From a bacterium (GTDB lineage Bacteria > Auribacterota > Tritonobacteria > UBA1439), in the NCBI GenBank assembly GCA_028716845.1, contig JAQUPF010000009.1, forward strand, positions 43,540 through 107,539: 64,000 bases of DNA, written 5' to 3'. The position numbers and the translations under genes are program-made. Below are positions 25,891 to 34,636 of this stretch, piece by piece (within the stretch, counting starts at the first letter, position 1; the number at the start of each line of letters is the position of its first letter). Under the pieces are notes generated by a model, which worked only from the letters and a program-made list of their open reading frames with translations, was not told where the DNA came from and did not search any database.

Positions 25891-28410
25891 TGCCTTCCCG
25901 GCGCGGCGCTCCTTCGCCGTCCGCTCCCGGAGCCGGAGCGCGCCGACGAAGCACTGGAGGGCGCAGAGGCCGCAGCCGACGCACCGCTCCGGGTCGGTGA
26001 CCGGGTGCCCCTCCCCGTCGAGCGTGATCGCCATGTACGGGCAGCGGGTGCAGTTCCCGCAGCTCACGCAGATGTCCGGGTCCGCCTCGGAGACCTTCTT
26101 CTCCGCGCTCAGCGCCATGAAATCGCGGATCGGTCGCGGCTGCGCCCGCCCGACGAGCTCCTCCACCGACCGTATCCCGCGCTCGGCCATGAGGTGGCTC
26201 AGGCCCGACCGCAGGTCGGCGATGATGCCGTAGCCGTACCGCTCCACCATGGTGCAGAACTGCACCGTCCCCGTGCCGAGGGCGAGGAAGTCGGCGGCGG
26301 CCTTGTGGTCCATGGGCCCCGCGTTCCCCGATATGCCCATCCCCGTGCCGCCGGCGTGGGCGAGGCAGAGATAGCTGATGGGCGTCACCCCCTCGCCGCT
26401 CATACCGACGACGACCCCCTCCTCCCACTCCCGCTTGTCGCCGGGCCTGAAGGCGAGCGTGGGGAAGGTGTTCGCCAGCGTCACCCCCGCCTTCTTGCCG
26501 GGATGCCGCCTGAACGCCTCCTGCACCTCCCGGAGGATCGACCGGATGTCGGTGACGGCGCTCGTGAGCTTGAAGAGCTTGGGGACCCCGGGGCGGCCCG
26601 CCTCGAGGACCCAGTCGATGATCTTCGCGGTGAGCGCGGCGTTCTGCGAGACGATGTCCCCCTCCGCCCCCTCGCCTCCCTGCGGGCAGGAGAGGCTGTA
26701 CTCGATGAACATCGCCCCCGCCTTCTCCAGCTTCCGCGTGTTGCCCTGCCAGGAGGCACGGTCGGCCTCGTCGTTCCCGGTCACGGTCCCGCCCGTGGAG
26801 CCGCCGGTGAGCCGGTCGGGGTACCGGCGCACGAGCCGCCGCACCTCGGCGCAGACGCGGTCGAGGGGATGCTCCGAGACGTTGTCGCAGTTGCCCCAGG
26901 TCGTCTCCGTGAAGCAGTTCATGTACTCGCCGGGGATGTGGATCGGAAGGTCGTCGAAGGCGGTCTTCAGGATCGCCCCGGGCCAGCCGGCCTCGTACGC
27001 CGCCCGCACCTGCTCGAAGCCGTCCGTCGCCGGCGACGCCGACAGCAGGAACGGCGCGCTGAGCCGCCGCCCGAAGAAATCGGCGTCGAGCGGCACCGGT
27101 TCGAAGTTGTAGCCCGGCACCTGGACGACGCTCCTCGTCTCCTTCTCCCGCCGCGCCCGCCGGGCACCCGTCAGGAAGGCGTCCGCGTCCGCGGCGGCGT
27201 TCTTCCCCGCGGCCGTCGCCTCGACGACCGTCGTGGGGCCGTTGACCGCGTCGCCCGCGTAAAAGATCGCGCGGTGCCGGACGCGCCGCATGCCGGGCCG
27301 CGCGCCGATCGCGATGACGACGTGGTCGAAGCCGGCGCGCTCCTGCGCGCTCCCGGGGACGTCCCGCACCGCCTTCGGGCTGAACCGCCGCCCGCGCGGG
27401 AGGGAGACCTTCACCGTCCGGAGGCCGCAGACTTTCCCGCCCCGGCAGAGGACGGCGGTCACGCGGGTGCGGCCGCTCACCTCGATTCCGTGCTCGATGA
27501 GCTCCTCGCGCTCGCGCCGAGAGAGGGGGAGCTCGGCAACCGTCTCGAGCGCGAACATCTCGACCGACCGTGCGCCCCGCCGCATCGCCGTCACCGCGCA
27601 GTCGAGGGCGCTCGCCCCGCCGCCGATGACCGCGACCGCCCCCCTCATCCGGTACCGCTCCGGCCGCCGCAGGTAGTCGAGGCCGGCGACCGCCTTCGCC
27701 TCGTTCGGGATGCCGAGGACGATCGGCTCCCAGAGGCCGGTGGCCACGATCACCGCGCCGTAGCCCCTCTTCAGGAGCCGTTCGGGGTCGGTGATCTTCC
27801 GCCCGCTCCGGAGGCGGATCCGCTCCATGGAGAAGACGAACCGCAGGTCGCCCTCGAGCACCGCGCGGGGGAGGCGGTGCGCCGGTATGCAGGCGCACAT
27901 GCCGCCCGCCTCGCGCTCGCGCTCGAACAGGTCGACGCCGTACCCCTTCTGCGCGAGGACGATCGCGGCGCCGATCCCCGCCGGCCCCGCGCCGACGACG
28001 GCGACCTTCCCGCCGTTCGGCCTCGGCGCCTCGAACCGCGGCATCACGCCGAGCGCCCTCGCCCTCGCGATGATGGTGGCCTGGACCGCGGGGATCCGGA
28101 CGGGCGAGTCGAAACGCTCGTGCACGCAGGCCTGCATGCAGTGCCAGTCGGGGCAGACCATCCCGCAGATGCCGCCGAGCGGATTCTTGCCGAGGATGAG
28201 CGCCGCCGCGCGGCGGAAGTCCGACGGGTTGCCGACCTTCGCCGCCCTGATGAAGTCGAACGGAGAGCAATCGCAGGGACAGGCGGCCGTGCACGGCTTC
28301 TCGACGCAATACTCGCACTTCTCGATCTCGCTCCTGAGCTGGGCGTCGGTGAGGATCGGGTTGCGGGGGTCCGTCTTCCCGGCGAGGCGGATCGGGGCGT
28401 TCCTGCTCAT
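25882..28410 (-). CDS. Dihydropyrimidine-dehydrogenase-like fusion (PreT-PreA type) oxidoreductase
   Basis: 842 residues in the order of eukaryotic DPD: N-terminal Cys-rich Fe-S region (CEYCVEKPCTAAC, then CGMVCPDWHCMQAC), FAD fold VAVVGAGPAGIGAAIVLAQKG, NADPH fold VAVIGGGASALDCA, FMN TIM barrel (FLLSASPATDGFEQV, SLSCPQGGEG in place of DPD's NLSCPHGM) and two C-terminal 4Fe-4S clusters (CVSCGNCTRCP, CVGCGLCALQC). E. coli YgfK occupies the same genetic place beside ssnA and is also a flavin/Fe-S electron-transfer protein. Either uracil/thymine reduction or a YgfK-like role in purine reduction is possible. Start ATG at 28410 with GAGGAGA upstream. The stop codon comes from an inserted repeat. 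Confidence 0.85.
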   Translation of the reverse strand: MSRNAPIRLAGKTDPRNPILTDAQLRSEIEKCEYCVEKPCTAACPCDCSPFDFIRAAKVGNPSDFRRAAALILGKNPLGGICGMVCPDWHCMQACVHERFDSPVRIPAVQATIIARARALGVMPRFEAPRPNGGKVAVVGAGPAGIGAAIVLAQKGYGVDLFEREREAGGMCACIPAHRLPRAVLEGDLRFVFSMERIRLRSGRKITDPERLLKRGYGAVIVATGLWEPIVLGIPNEAKAVAGLDYLRRPERYRMRGAVAVIGGGASALDCAVTAMRRGARSVEMFALETVAELPLSRREREELIEHGIEVSGRTRVTAVLCRGGKVCGLRTVKVSLPRGRRFSPKAVRDVPGSAQERAGFDHVVIAIGARPGMRRVRHRAIFYAGDAVNGPTTVVEATAAGKNAAADADAFLTGARRARREKETRSVVQVPGYNFEPVPLDADFFGRRLSAPFLLSASPATDGFEQVRAAYEAGWPGAILKTAFDDLPIHIPGEYMNCFTETTWGNCDNVSEHPLDRVCAEVRRLVRRYPDRLTGGSTGGTVTGNDEADRASWQGNTRKLEKAGAMFIEYSLSCPQGGEGAEGDIVSQNAALTAKIIDWVLEAGRPGVPKLFKLTSAVTDIRSILREVQEAFRRHPGKKAGVTLANTFPTLAFRPGDKREWEEGVVVGMSGEGVTPISYLCLAHAGGTGMGISGNAGPMDHKAAADFLALGTGTVQFCTMVERYGYGIIADLRSGLSHLMAERGIRSVEELVGRAQPRPIRDFMALSAEKKVSEADPDICVSCGNCTRCPYMAITLDGEGHPVTDPERCVGCGLCALQCFVGALRLRERTAKERRAGKARK

Positions 28411-28465
28411 CGTCTCTCCTCTCTCATCTCCGTGGCTGCGTCGCCGGCGGCGGCCCGATCGGCCC

Positions 28466-29326
28466 TCAGCCGCGGCCCTCCATCACGCGGGCGAGGCCCC
28501 GAACGAGGAGCGCGCCCGCCATCCTGTTCCGGTAGTCGGAGGTCGAACGGAGGTCCGTGATCGCCCTTGACTCCTCCTCCGCGGCGCGGGCGGCGCGCCC
28601 GGCGACCTCCGGGGAGTAGCGCTCCCCCTCGAGGGCGGCGGCGGTGCGGGGCGCCATGATGACCGTCGGGGCGACGGCCCCGAGGGCGACGGCGACGCCG
28701 GCGAACCGCCCGTCACGCAGGCGGGCCCTGAACGCGACGCCGACCTTGGAGATCGAGAGGAGCCGCCGCTGGCCGAGCCGCTCGTAGAAGCTCACCGAGT
28801 CCGGCGGGAGCGCGTCGAAGGAGACCTCCGTGATGAGCTCGTCCGGTCGGCGGACGGTCCTCCCGGGGCCGGTGGCGAACTCGGCGACGGGGACGCGGCG
28901 CTCGCCCCGCCGGGAGGCGAGGGTGATCGTCGCCTCGAGGGCCATCAGCGCCGGCACCGAATCGGCGACGGGCGAGGCGTTCGCGATGTTGCCGCCGATC
29001 GTCGCGAGGTTCTTGATCTGGGGCGAGCCGACGATGAACGCCGCCTCGCGGAGGAGGGGCGCGCGGCGGCGGATGACCGGCGAGCGCTCGATCTCCCGGT
29101 GCGTGACGAGGGCGCCGATCCTGACGCGGCCGCCGTCCTCCGTGATGGACCGGAGGGCGCCGATCCCGCCGATGGAGAGGAGGGCGCGCGCCTCCTTGCG
29201 CCGCTCGAGCTCCTGGACGATGACGTCGGTCCCGCCGGCGATGACCCGGATCCCGTCGCCGCGGCGCGCGAGGACATCGAGCGCCTCGTCGAGCGTTCGC
29301 GCCGCGACCGTCTCGATCTCCCTCAT
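28466..29326 (-). CDS. Molybdenum hydroxylase FAD subunit (XdhB/CoxM/YgfM type)
   Basis: 286 residues of the FAD-binding PF00941/CO-dehydrogenase-medium fold. IAGGTDVIVQELERR and ATIGGNIANASPVADSVPALMALEA are the two flavin-binding motifs. It passes electrons from the iron-sulfur subunit to NAD or another acceptor. Start ATG at 29326 overlaps the stop of the iron-sulfur subunit gene by four bases, which fixes the start. Subunit order in the operon (Mo, FeS, FAD) resembles E. coli xdhD/ygfM only loosely. Confidence 0.92.
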   Translation of the reverse strand: MREIETVAARTLDEALDVLARRGDGIRVIAGGTDVIVQELERRKEARALLSIGGIGALRSITEDGGRVRIGALVTHREIERSPVIRRRAPLLREAAFIVGSPQIKNLATIGGNIANASPVADSVPALMALEATITLASRRGERRVPVAEFATGPGRTVRRPDELITEVSFDALPPDSVSFYERLGQRRLLSISKVGVAFRARLRDGRFAGVAVALGAVAPTVIMAPRTAAALEGERYSPEVAGRAARAAEEESRAITDLRSTSDYRNRMAGALLVRGLARVMEGRG

Positions 29327-29790
29327 CGGGCGAGCCTCCGGGCGGCGAGGTTGACGGCGTCGAAGATCTTCACGTAGCCGGTGCAGCGGCAGATGTTGCC
29401 CGAGAGCCCCTCCCTGATCTCCTCCGTCGAGGGGGAGGGGGTCTCGGCGAGGAGGGCCCGCGCGGCCATGAGGAAGCCGGGGATGCAGTAGCCGCACTGG
29501 ACCGCCCCCGCCTCCACGAAGGCGTCCTGGAGGGCCCTGCCGATCCGGTCGCCGGCGAGCCCCTCCACCGTCAGGACGTCGCGCCCCTCGAGGCCGGCGG
29601 CGATGACGAGGCAGGAGGCGACCGCCCTGCCGTCCATGAGGACGGTGCAGGCGCCGCACTCCCCCTTCCCGCACCCCTCCTTCGTCCCGGTGAGGCCGAG
29701 GTCCTCGCGGAGGATGTCGAGGAGCGTTCTCGTCGGCGAGGTCTCAACCGACACGCTCCTGCCGTTGACGGTAAAACCGACCCGTATCAT
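29323..29790 (-). CDS. Molybdenum hydroxylase 2Fe-2S subunit (XdhC/CoxS type)
   Basis: 155 residues with two [2Fe-2S] clusters: plant-ferredoxin type GCGKGECGACTVLMDG (with a distal Cys after ASC) and the molybdenum-proximal CGYCIPGF with NICRCTGYVKI. It relays electrons from the molybdenum centre to the flavin subunit. ATG at 29790 gives the usual family length; the frame is open 15 codons further upstream through repeat-like DNA and is not used. Confidence 0.94.
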   Translation of the reverse strand: MIRVGFTVNGRSVSVETSPTRTLLDILREDLGLTGTKEGCGKGECGACTVLMDGRAVASCLVIAAGLEGRDVLTVEGLAGDRIGRALQDAFVEAGAVQCGYCIPGFLMAARALLAETPSPSTEEIREGLSGNICRCTGYVKIFDAVNLAARRLAR

Positions 29791-29829
29791 TCGCCTGTCC
29801 CCGTCCGGTTGGATCAATCGAGGCAACCG

Positions 29830-29890
29830 GTTCAATCCGCGTCGATCCGCGGCTGAAAACTCAGTGCCCTTCCTCCGTGCCCTCCGTGTC
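29830..29890. repeat. Family A/B fragment overlapping the Mo-subunit 3' end
   Basis: TTCAATCCGCGTCGATCCGC joins a CCTCCGTGCCCTCCGTGTC run of the family B type. The run encodes the last residues (DTEGTEEGH) and is followed by the stop of the molybdenum subunit. Confidence 0.65.
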
Positions 29891-32176
29891 GCCGCGACGA
29901 TATGCGCTCTCCCCGGCCAGGGCGGCGACGATCTTCTCCGGCGTGACCGGCATCTCCGTGAAGCGTATCCCGATCGCGTCCTCGATCGCGTTCAGGATCG
30001 CGGGTGCGGTGGGGGTCGTCACGACCTCCGCGACGCTCCTCGCCCCGAACGGACCGGTCCCCTCCGGCTCCTCGACGGGGATGGTCTCGATCTCGGGCGC
30101 CTCCCAGCTCGACGGGACGATGTAGGTGGAGAGGCCCGTGTTCATGAAGCGCCCCTTCTCCAGGACGTTCTCCTCGTAGAGGGCGTAGCCGATCCCCATC
30201 ACGATGCCGCCCTCGCTCTGCCCCTCGACGTTGATCGGGTTGATCACCGTGCCGCAGTCCGGGAAGGCGACCGCCTTCAGCACCGCGACCTCGCCGGTGA
30301 GGGTGTCCACCTCGACGAGCACGATCTGCGTGTTCGAGCAGAAGACGAGGTGCGGGAGGCCCATCGAGAACTCCCGGTCGGCCGCCGGGATGTGGAACCA
30401 GCCCTCGCCCCTGATCGGCCCGCCGGGGAGGGCGGCGATCTCCGCGAACGACATCGAGCGCCGCCCGTCGCCGCTCACGATCGCCCCTCCCCCCGCCGCG
30501 AGCGACTCCGCCGGCGCGCCCATCGGGCCCGCCGCCCGCTCCTTCATCTTCGCGACCAGATCGCGGGCCGCCCGGAGGGTCGCCTCGCCCGCGGCGTACA
30601 TGACGCGCGACGCGGTGGTCGTCCCGGAGTCGAGCGTCCTGCCCGTGTCGCCGCCGATGAAGGTGATCCGCTCGATGGGGATGTCGAGGATCTCGGCGGC
30701 GACCTGCGCGAGCCCCGTGTAGCTGCCCTGCCCGATCTCGATCGTCCCCTGGAACAGGTTCACGGAACCGTCGCCGGCGAGCTCGATCGTGGTGGCCGCG
30801 TAGTCCGGGAGCCCCTTGCCGAGGCCGCTCCCCTGGAAGCAGGTGGCGACGCCGATCCCCCGCCGCTTCCAGCGGCGCGCCGCGCCCGCCCCGTCCCCCG
30901 CGGCGCCCCTGATCCGCTCCCGGTCCCTCCAGAGGGGGTGCGCCATCGCCCGCTCGATCGTCTTGTCCACGGCGAAGGCCATGACCATCTCCTGGCCGAT
31001 GCCGAAGGTGTCGCCCTTCCGGATGACGTTCCGCGCCCGCAGCCCGAGCGGGTCCATCCCCAGCCCGCGCGCGAGGAGGTCCATCTGCGACTCCATCGCC
31101 ACGTGCGCCTGGGTCGCCCCGAAGCCCCGGTAGGCGCCGCTCATCCCGTTGTTCGTGTAGACCGCCCAGCCGTCCACCCGCAGGTTCGGCACGAGGTAGG
31201 GGCCGCAGCAGTGCTCCACCACGAGGCAGAGGACGGGGCCGGTGAGGGAGGCGTAGGCCCCCCCGTCCTGGAGCGCCTGCACCTCGTGGGCGACGAGCTT
31301 CCCGTCCCGGGCGACGCCGGTCTTCATCCGGATCTCGACCGGGTGGCGGTGCGTGCAGGAGATGAAATGCTCCTCGCGGCTGAGCCAGATCTTGCAGGGC
31401 CGCCGCGTCTTCAGCGCGAGGAGGGCGAGGTGGATCTGGACGGTGACCTCGTCCTTTCCGCCGAACGCGCCCCCGGTATACGGCTCGATCATCCGTATCT
31501 TCTCGGGGGGATAGTCGAGCGCGCGGGCGATCTGCGTGACGTCCCGGAAGGCGTACTGGCCGCAGCACTCGACCGTGAGGACGCCGTCGTCGCCGAGGCG
31601 CGCGAGCCCCGCCTCGCACTCGAGGAAGGCGTGGTCCATCATCTGGGTCCTGTATGTCCGCTCGACGACCAGGTCGGCCGCCGCGAAGCCGGCGGCGGCG
31701 TCGCCGCGGGTGAAGTGGAGCTCGTGGACGACGTTGCCGCCCTCGTGGAGCCGGACGGCGCCGGGCTCGAGGGCCGCGCGCGGGTCGTCGAGGAGCGTGA
31801 GCGGCTCGTACTCCACCCTGATGAGGTCGAGGGCCCGCTCGGCGATCTCCTTCGTCTCCGCGCCGACGAGGGCGACCGCGTCGCCGACGTAGCGCACCCT
31901 GTCCTCGCAGAGCACCGGCTGGTCCTGCCGCTCGATGCCGAACCGGTTCGTTCCGCCGACGTCCTTGTGGGTGAGGACCGCCACGACCCCCGGCAGCCGC
32001 TCCGCCTCGGCCGTGTCGATCGAGAGGATGCGCGCGTGCGGGTGCGCCGACCGGAGCACCCGCCCCCAGATCATCCCCTCCGCGGAGAGGTCGGACGGGT
32101 ACCTGAGCGACCCGTCGACCTTCGCGCGGGCGTCGATCCGGGGTATCCGCTTCCCGATGTACTTGTAACCGCCCAT
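29861..32176 (-). CDS. Molybdenum hydroxylase catalytic subunit (xanthine dehydrogenase XdhD/XdhA-like)
   Basis: 771 residues of the Mo-pterin (MCD) subunit. EPYTGGAFGGKDEV is the molybdopterin loop, GAYRGFGATQAHVAME the substrate and cofactor-binding arginine region, and FGARSVAEVVTTPTAPAILNAI carries the catalytic Glu near the C-terminus. It hydroxylates a purine or related heterocycle. Its setting with ssnA, a nucleotidyltransferase and XdhC-type maturation factor points to purines. The last nine or so residues are low-complexity and derived from a repeat. No in-frame TGA suggests selenocysteine. Start ATG at 32176. Confidence 0.92.
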   Translation of the reverse strand: MGGYKYIGKRIPRIDARAKVDGSLRYPSDLSAEGMIWGRVLRSAHPHARILSIDTAEAERLPGVVAVLTHKDVGGTNRFGIERQDQPVLCEDRVRYVGDAVALVGAETKEIAERALDLIRVEYEPLTLLDDPRAALEPGAVRLHEGGNVVHELHFTRGDAAAGFAAADLVVERTYRTQMMDHAFLECEAGLARLGDDGVLTVECCGQYAFRDVTQIARALDYPPEKIRMIEPYTGGAFGGKDEVTVQIHLALLALKTRRPCKIWLSREEHFISCTHRHPVEIRMKTGVARDGKLVAHEVQALQDGGAYASLTGPVLCLVVEHCCGPYLVPNLRVDGWAVYTNNGMSGAYRGFGATQAHVAMESQMDLLARGLGMDPLGLRARNVIRKGDTFGIGQEMVMAFAVDKTIERAMAHPLWRDRERIRGAAGDGAGAARRWKRRGIGVATCFQGSGLGKGLPDYAATTIELAGDGSVNLFQGTIEIGQGSYTGLAQVAAEILDIPIERITFIGGDTGRTLDSGTTTASRVMYAAGEATLRAARDLVAKMKERAAGPMGAPAESLAAGGGAIVSGDGRRSMSFAEIAALPGGPIRGEGWFHIPAADREFSMGLPHLVFCSNTQIVLVEVDTLTGEVAVLKAVAFPDCGTVINPINVEGQSEGGIVMGIGYALYEENVLEKGRFMNTGLSTYIVPSSWEAPEIETIPVEEPEGTGPFGARSVAEVVTTPTAPAILNAIEDAIGIRFTEMPVTPEKIVAALAGESAYRRGDTEGTEEGH

Positions 32177-32204
32177 GGCATGCCTCGGCCGATCCGCCGA
32201 TCGC

Positions 32205-32432
32205 TCAGCCGCCGCCGACCGGCTGGAAGAACGCCACCGTCCCGCCGTCGCGGAGCGGTTCGCCGAGCGGGGCGCGCCGGCCGTCCACGAGCACCCAGAG
32301 CGACGGGGTGCGGGGAATCCCCAGCCGGTCCGCCACGACGGCGGCGGTCGCTCCCTCGGGGAGCTCCAACCGGAGCTCCGCCTTCGCCGCGTACTTCCTG
32401 TATTCCCCGAAGAGGGACACCGTCACGGTCAT
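32205..32432 (-). CDS. MoaD/ThiS-like sulfur carrier protein
   Basis: 75-residue beta-grasp protein ending in the double glycine (PVGGG) that is adenylated and thiocarboxylated. VSLFGEYRKYAAK and the GATAAVVADRLG helix are typical of MoaD-like carriers. It is encoded 28 bp before the molybdenum subunit and 22 bp after xdhC, so it probably supplies sulfur for the molybdopterin of this enzyme. No MoaE is present in the window. Confidence 0.85.
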   Translation of the reverse strand: MTVTVSLFGEYRKYAAKAELRLELPEGATAAVVADRLGIPRTPSLWVLVDGRRAPLGEPLRDGGTVAFFQPVGGG

Positions 32433-32454
32433 CGCGGGGTTCCGGCAAAACCGT

Positions 32455-33288
32455 TCACTTTATCACATCGGCGGCCGGCGGTTCAACCGCCAGCCGCTTG
32501 TGGGCGGCCGTGCCCCCGGAGCGGATCCCGACGATCTCGGCCATCACGCTCAGGGCGATCTGGCCGGGCGAGCTGTCGCCGAGGTCGAGGCCGATCGGGC
32601 TGTAGACGCGGTCGTCGTACCGCACGACGCCCTCCTCCTCGATCTGTCGCCGGAACCGCTCCGCCTTGCCCCTGCTCGCGATGACGCCGATGTAGGCGGC
32701 CTCCGTCCTCAGCGCCTCGCGCAGGCAGAGGAGGTCGTGGGCGTGGCCGTGCGTGCAGATGACGACGAACGTCTCCCGCGTGACGGGGATTCTCGAGAGC
32801 GCCTCCCCGAACGGGCCGTGGCACACGTCGGCGGCGGCGGGGAACCGCTCGCGGCTCGCGTACGCCGCGCGGTCGTCCGCGACGATGTACGGGATGCCGA
32901 TCGCCTCCGCGACCCGGGCGATCCGCTCCCCCACGTGGCCGCCGCCGAGGATGACGATGGGGGCCTGCGTCCGGATGACGTCCACGAAGATCTCCACCTC
33001 CCCGCCGCAGCACATCGTGATGTTGTCCGGGTCTTCGGGGTCGAGGCTGTACTCGAGCCTCACGGGGGCCCCGGCCGCGATGGCCTTCCTCGCCTCCTCG
33101 ATCACGAGCGACTCGAGGACGCCGCCGCCGATCGTGCCGAACGTGGAGCCGTCCGCGTGGACGAGCATCCGCGCCCCCGCCTTCCGGGGCGAGGACCGGC
33201 TCGTGCCGGTGACGACGGCGAGCGCCACCGGGCGCCCCGCCCGCGCCGCCGCCGCGATCCGCTCGAACAGCATCGCCTCTTCGTTCAT
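32455..33288 (-). CDS. XdhC/CoxI-family molybdenum cofactor maturation protein (YqeB-like)
   Basis: 277 residues. The N-terminal XdhC/CoxI domain has GTSRSSPRKAGARM, TIGGGVLES and the Cys motif TMCCGGEVEIFVD; the C-terminal Rossmann domain (VILGGGHVGERIARVA, CTHGHAHD) is the usual second half. These chaperones bind Moco and help sulfurate and insert it into xanthine-dehydrogenase-type enzymes. Start ATG at 33288 overlaps the mocA-like stop by four bases. Confidence 0.92.
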   Translation of the reverse strand: MNEEAMLFERIAAAARAGRPVALAVVTGTSRSSPRKAGARMLVHADGSTFGTIGGGVLESLVIEEARKAIAAGAPVRLEYSLDPEDPDNITMCCGGEVEIFVDVIRTQAPIVILGGGHVGERIARVAEAIGIPYIVADDRAAYASRERFPAAADVCHGPFGEALSRIPVTRETFVVICTHGHAHDLLCLREALRTEAAYIGVIASRGKAERFRRQIEEEGVVRYDDRVYSPIGLDLGDSSPGQIALSVMAEIVGIRSGGTAAHKRLAVEPPAADVIK

Positions 33289-33914
33289 GAGCGCCCCCCG
33301 CCCCGCACGAACCGTTCGTAATCAGCCGGGTCGTCGATGTCCGCCGTGACGCCCGGATCGTCGAAGCCGATCGACCGCACCCGGGCGGGATCCCGCCGCA
33401 CGACCGCGCGCGCGCCCTCCCCGGCCGGGGCCTCCATGAGTTCCCCGAAGACCGCCCGCGGGAAGATGACCGGGTGCCCCCGGCGGCCGTCATGGGCCGC
33501 GACGAGGATCTTCCCGGGATCCGCCTCCCATGCCGTCCGCATGCCCGCGTACGTGGAGGCGGCGACGAGCGGATGGTCCACGAGCGTCACGAGCGCCGCG
33601 CCCGCCGCCTCCGAAACCGCCCGCAGACCGCACTGGAGCGATGAGAGCTGCCCCCGCTCGAAGTCGCGGTTGACGACGACCGCCGCGCCGGGGAGGCGCG
33701 CCGCCGCCGCGACCTCGCCGGCACGCGCGCCGAGCACCACGACCACCTCCCCCATCCCCGCCTCGCGGAGGCGCGCGAATATCGTCTCGATGAAGGGGCT
33801 ATTCCCCAGGCGGAGGAGCGCCTTCGGCGTCCCCATCCGCCTGGACTCCCCCGCCGCGAGCACGATCGCCGCCACAACGGTCGGATCCCTTGACTCGATC
33901 GCCCGGTCGCTCAT
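33285..33914 (-). CDS. mocA: MocA/YgfJ-like molybdopterin nucleotidyltransferase
   Basis: 209-residue GT-A-fold nucleotidyltransferase. AAIVLAAGESRRMGTPKALL is the signature loop of MobA/MocA enzymes, and LVTLVDHPLVAAST holds the metal-binding Asp. MocA attaches CMP to molybdopterin to make the MCD cofactor used by xanthine-dehydrogenase-type hydroxylases, matching the genes that follow. Start ATG at 33914 overlaps the upp stop as ATGA. The base specificity (CTP or GTP) is inferred from context. Confidence 0.88.
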   Translation of the reverse strand: MSDRAIESRDPTVVAAIVLAAGESRRMGTPKALLRLGNSPFIETIFARLREAGMGEVVVVLGARAGEVAAAARLPGAAVVVNRDFERGQLSSLQCGLRAVSEAAGAALVTLVDHPLVAASTYAGMRTAWEADPGKILVAAHDGRRGHPVIFPRAVFGELMEAPAGEGARAVVRRDPARVRSIGFDDPGVTADIDDPADYERFVRGGGRS

Positions 33915-34537
33915 ACAGTCCCGAACATCCTGTCGCCGGCGTCGCCGATCCCCGGCACGATATAGGCACGCCGGTTGAGCCGCCGGTCGACGGCGGCCGT
34001 GTAGATCCGCACGCCGGGATGTCGCCGGGCGACCCTGCGGATCCCCTCGGGGGCGGCGACGAGCGTGACGGCGCGGAGATCGGCCGCCCCCCTCCCCCTC
34101 AGCAGGTCGATCGCCGCGGACAGGGAGCCGCCCGTCGCGAGCATCGGGTCGAGGATGACGACGGTCTTCCCGGCGAGGCGGCGCGGGAGCGATCGGTGGT
34201 ACTCCGCCGGCTCGAACGTCTCCTCGTCGCGCTTGAGGCCGATGAACCCCACGGCGGCGGAGGGAACGAGGTCCAGGATCGGCCCGAGCATGCCGAGGCC
34301 CGCCCGGAGGATCGGAACGGCGACGATCCTGCCGGGGGGGAGGACCCGGCACGCCGCCCGCCCGAGGGGGGTGTAGACGCGACGCGCACGGAGCGGCAGG
34401 TCGCGCAGCGCCTCGGCGAGGAGGAGCAGGGCGGCGCGGCGGAGCGCCTCCCGGAACGCCGCGGGCCCCTCCCGGGCGTCGCGCAGGCGCGCGAGGCAAT
34501 CGGCAAGGAGCGCGTGCTTCACCTCGATGACGGCCAT
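33911..34537 (-). CDS. upp: Uracil phosphoribosyltransferase
   Basis: 208 residues, normal Upp length. PILRAGLGML is the uracil/PRPP-side loop, ILDPMLATGGSLSAAIDLL the PRPP-binding motif, and AYIVPGIGDAGDRMFGT the C-terminal uracil-recognition segment. It salvages uracil to UMP. It is the first gene of the nucleobase operon and overlaps mocA, so pyrimidine salvage is co-expressed with the hydroxylase and the DPD-like enzyme. Confidence 0.95.
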   Translation of the reverse strand: MAVIEVKHALLADCLARLRDAREGPAAFREALRRAALLLLAEALRDLPLRARRVYTPLGRAACRVLPPGRIVAVPILRAGLGMLGPILDLVPSAAVGFIGLKRDEETFEPAEYHRSLPRRLAGKTVVILDPMLATGGSLSAAIDLLRGRGAADLRAVTLVAAPEGIRRVARRHPGVRIYTAAVDRRLNRRAYIVPGIGDAGDRMFGTV

Positions 34538-34574
34538 TCCAGCCCCCGGGACCGCTTCCCCTCAAAAACCGCTC

Positions 34575-34580
34575 ATGATA
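34575..34580 (-). promoter_or_regulatory. -10 box for the upp/xdh operon
   Basis: TATCAT reading toward upp, 38 bp before its start. The -35 region is GC-only and not recognisable, which may mean an activator is needed. Confidence 0.5.
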
Positions 34581-34636
34581 GCACCCGCGCGGGCGCGGCC
34601 GCCAGCCCAATCGGCGCGGCCCGCCGGCAGCGTACA

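Noticed and set aside
29861..32176. Selenocysteine codon in the molybdenum hydroxylase
   Set aside because: The subunit reads through from start to stop without in-frame TGA, and no SECIS-like hairpin was noticed. Selenium could only be present as a labile ligand, which sequence cannot show.
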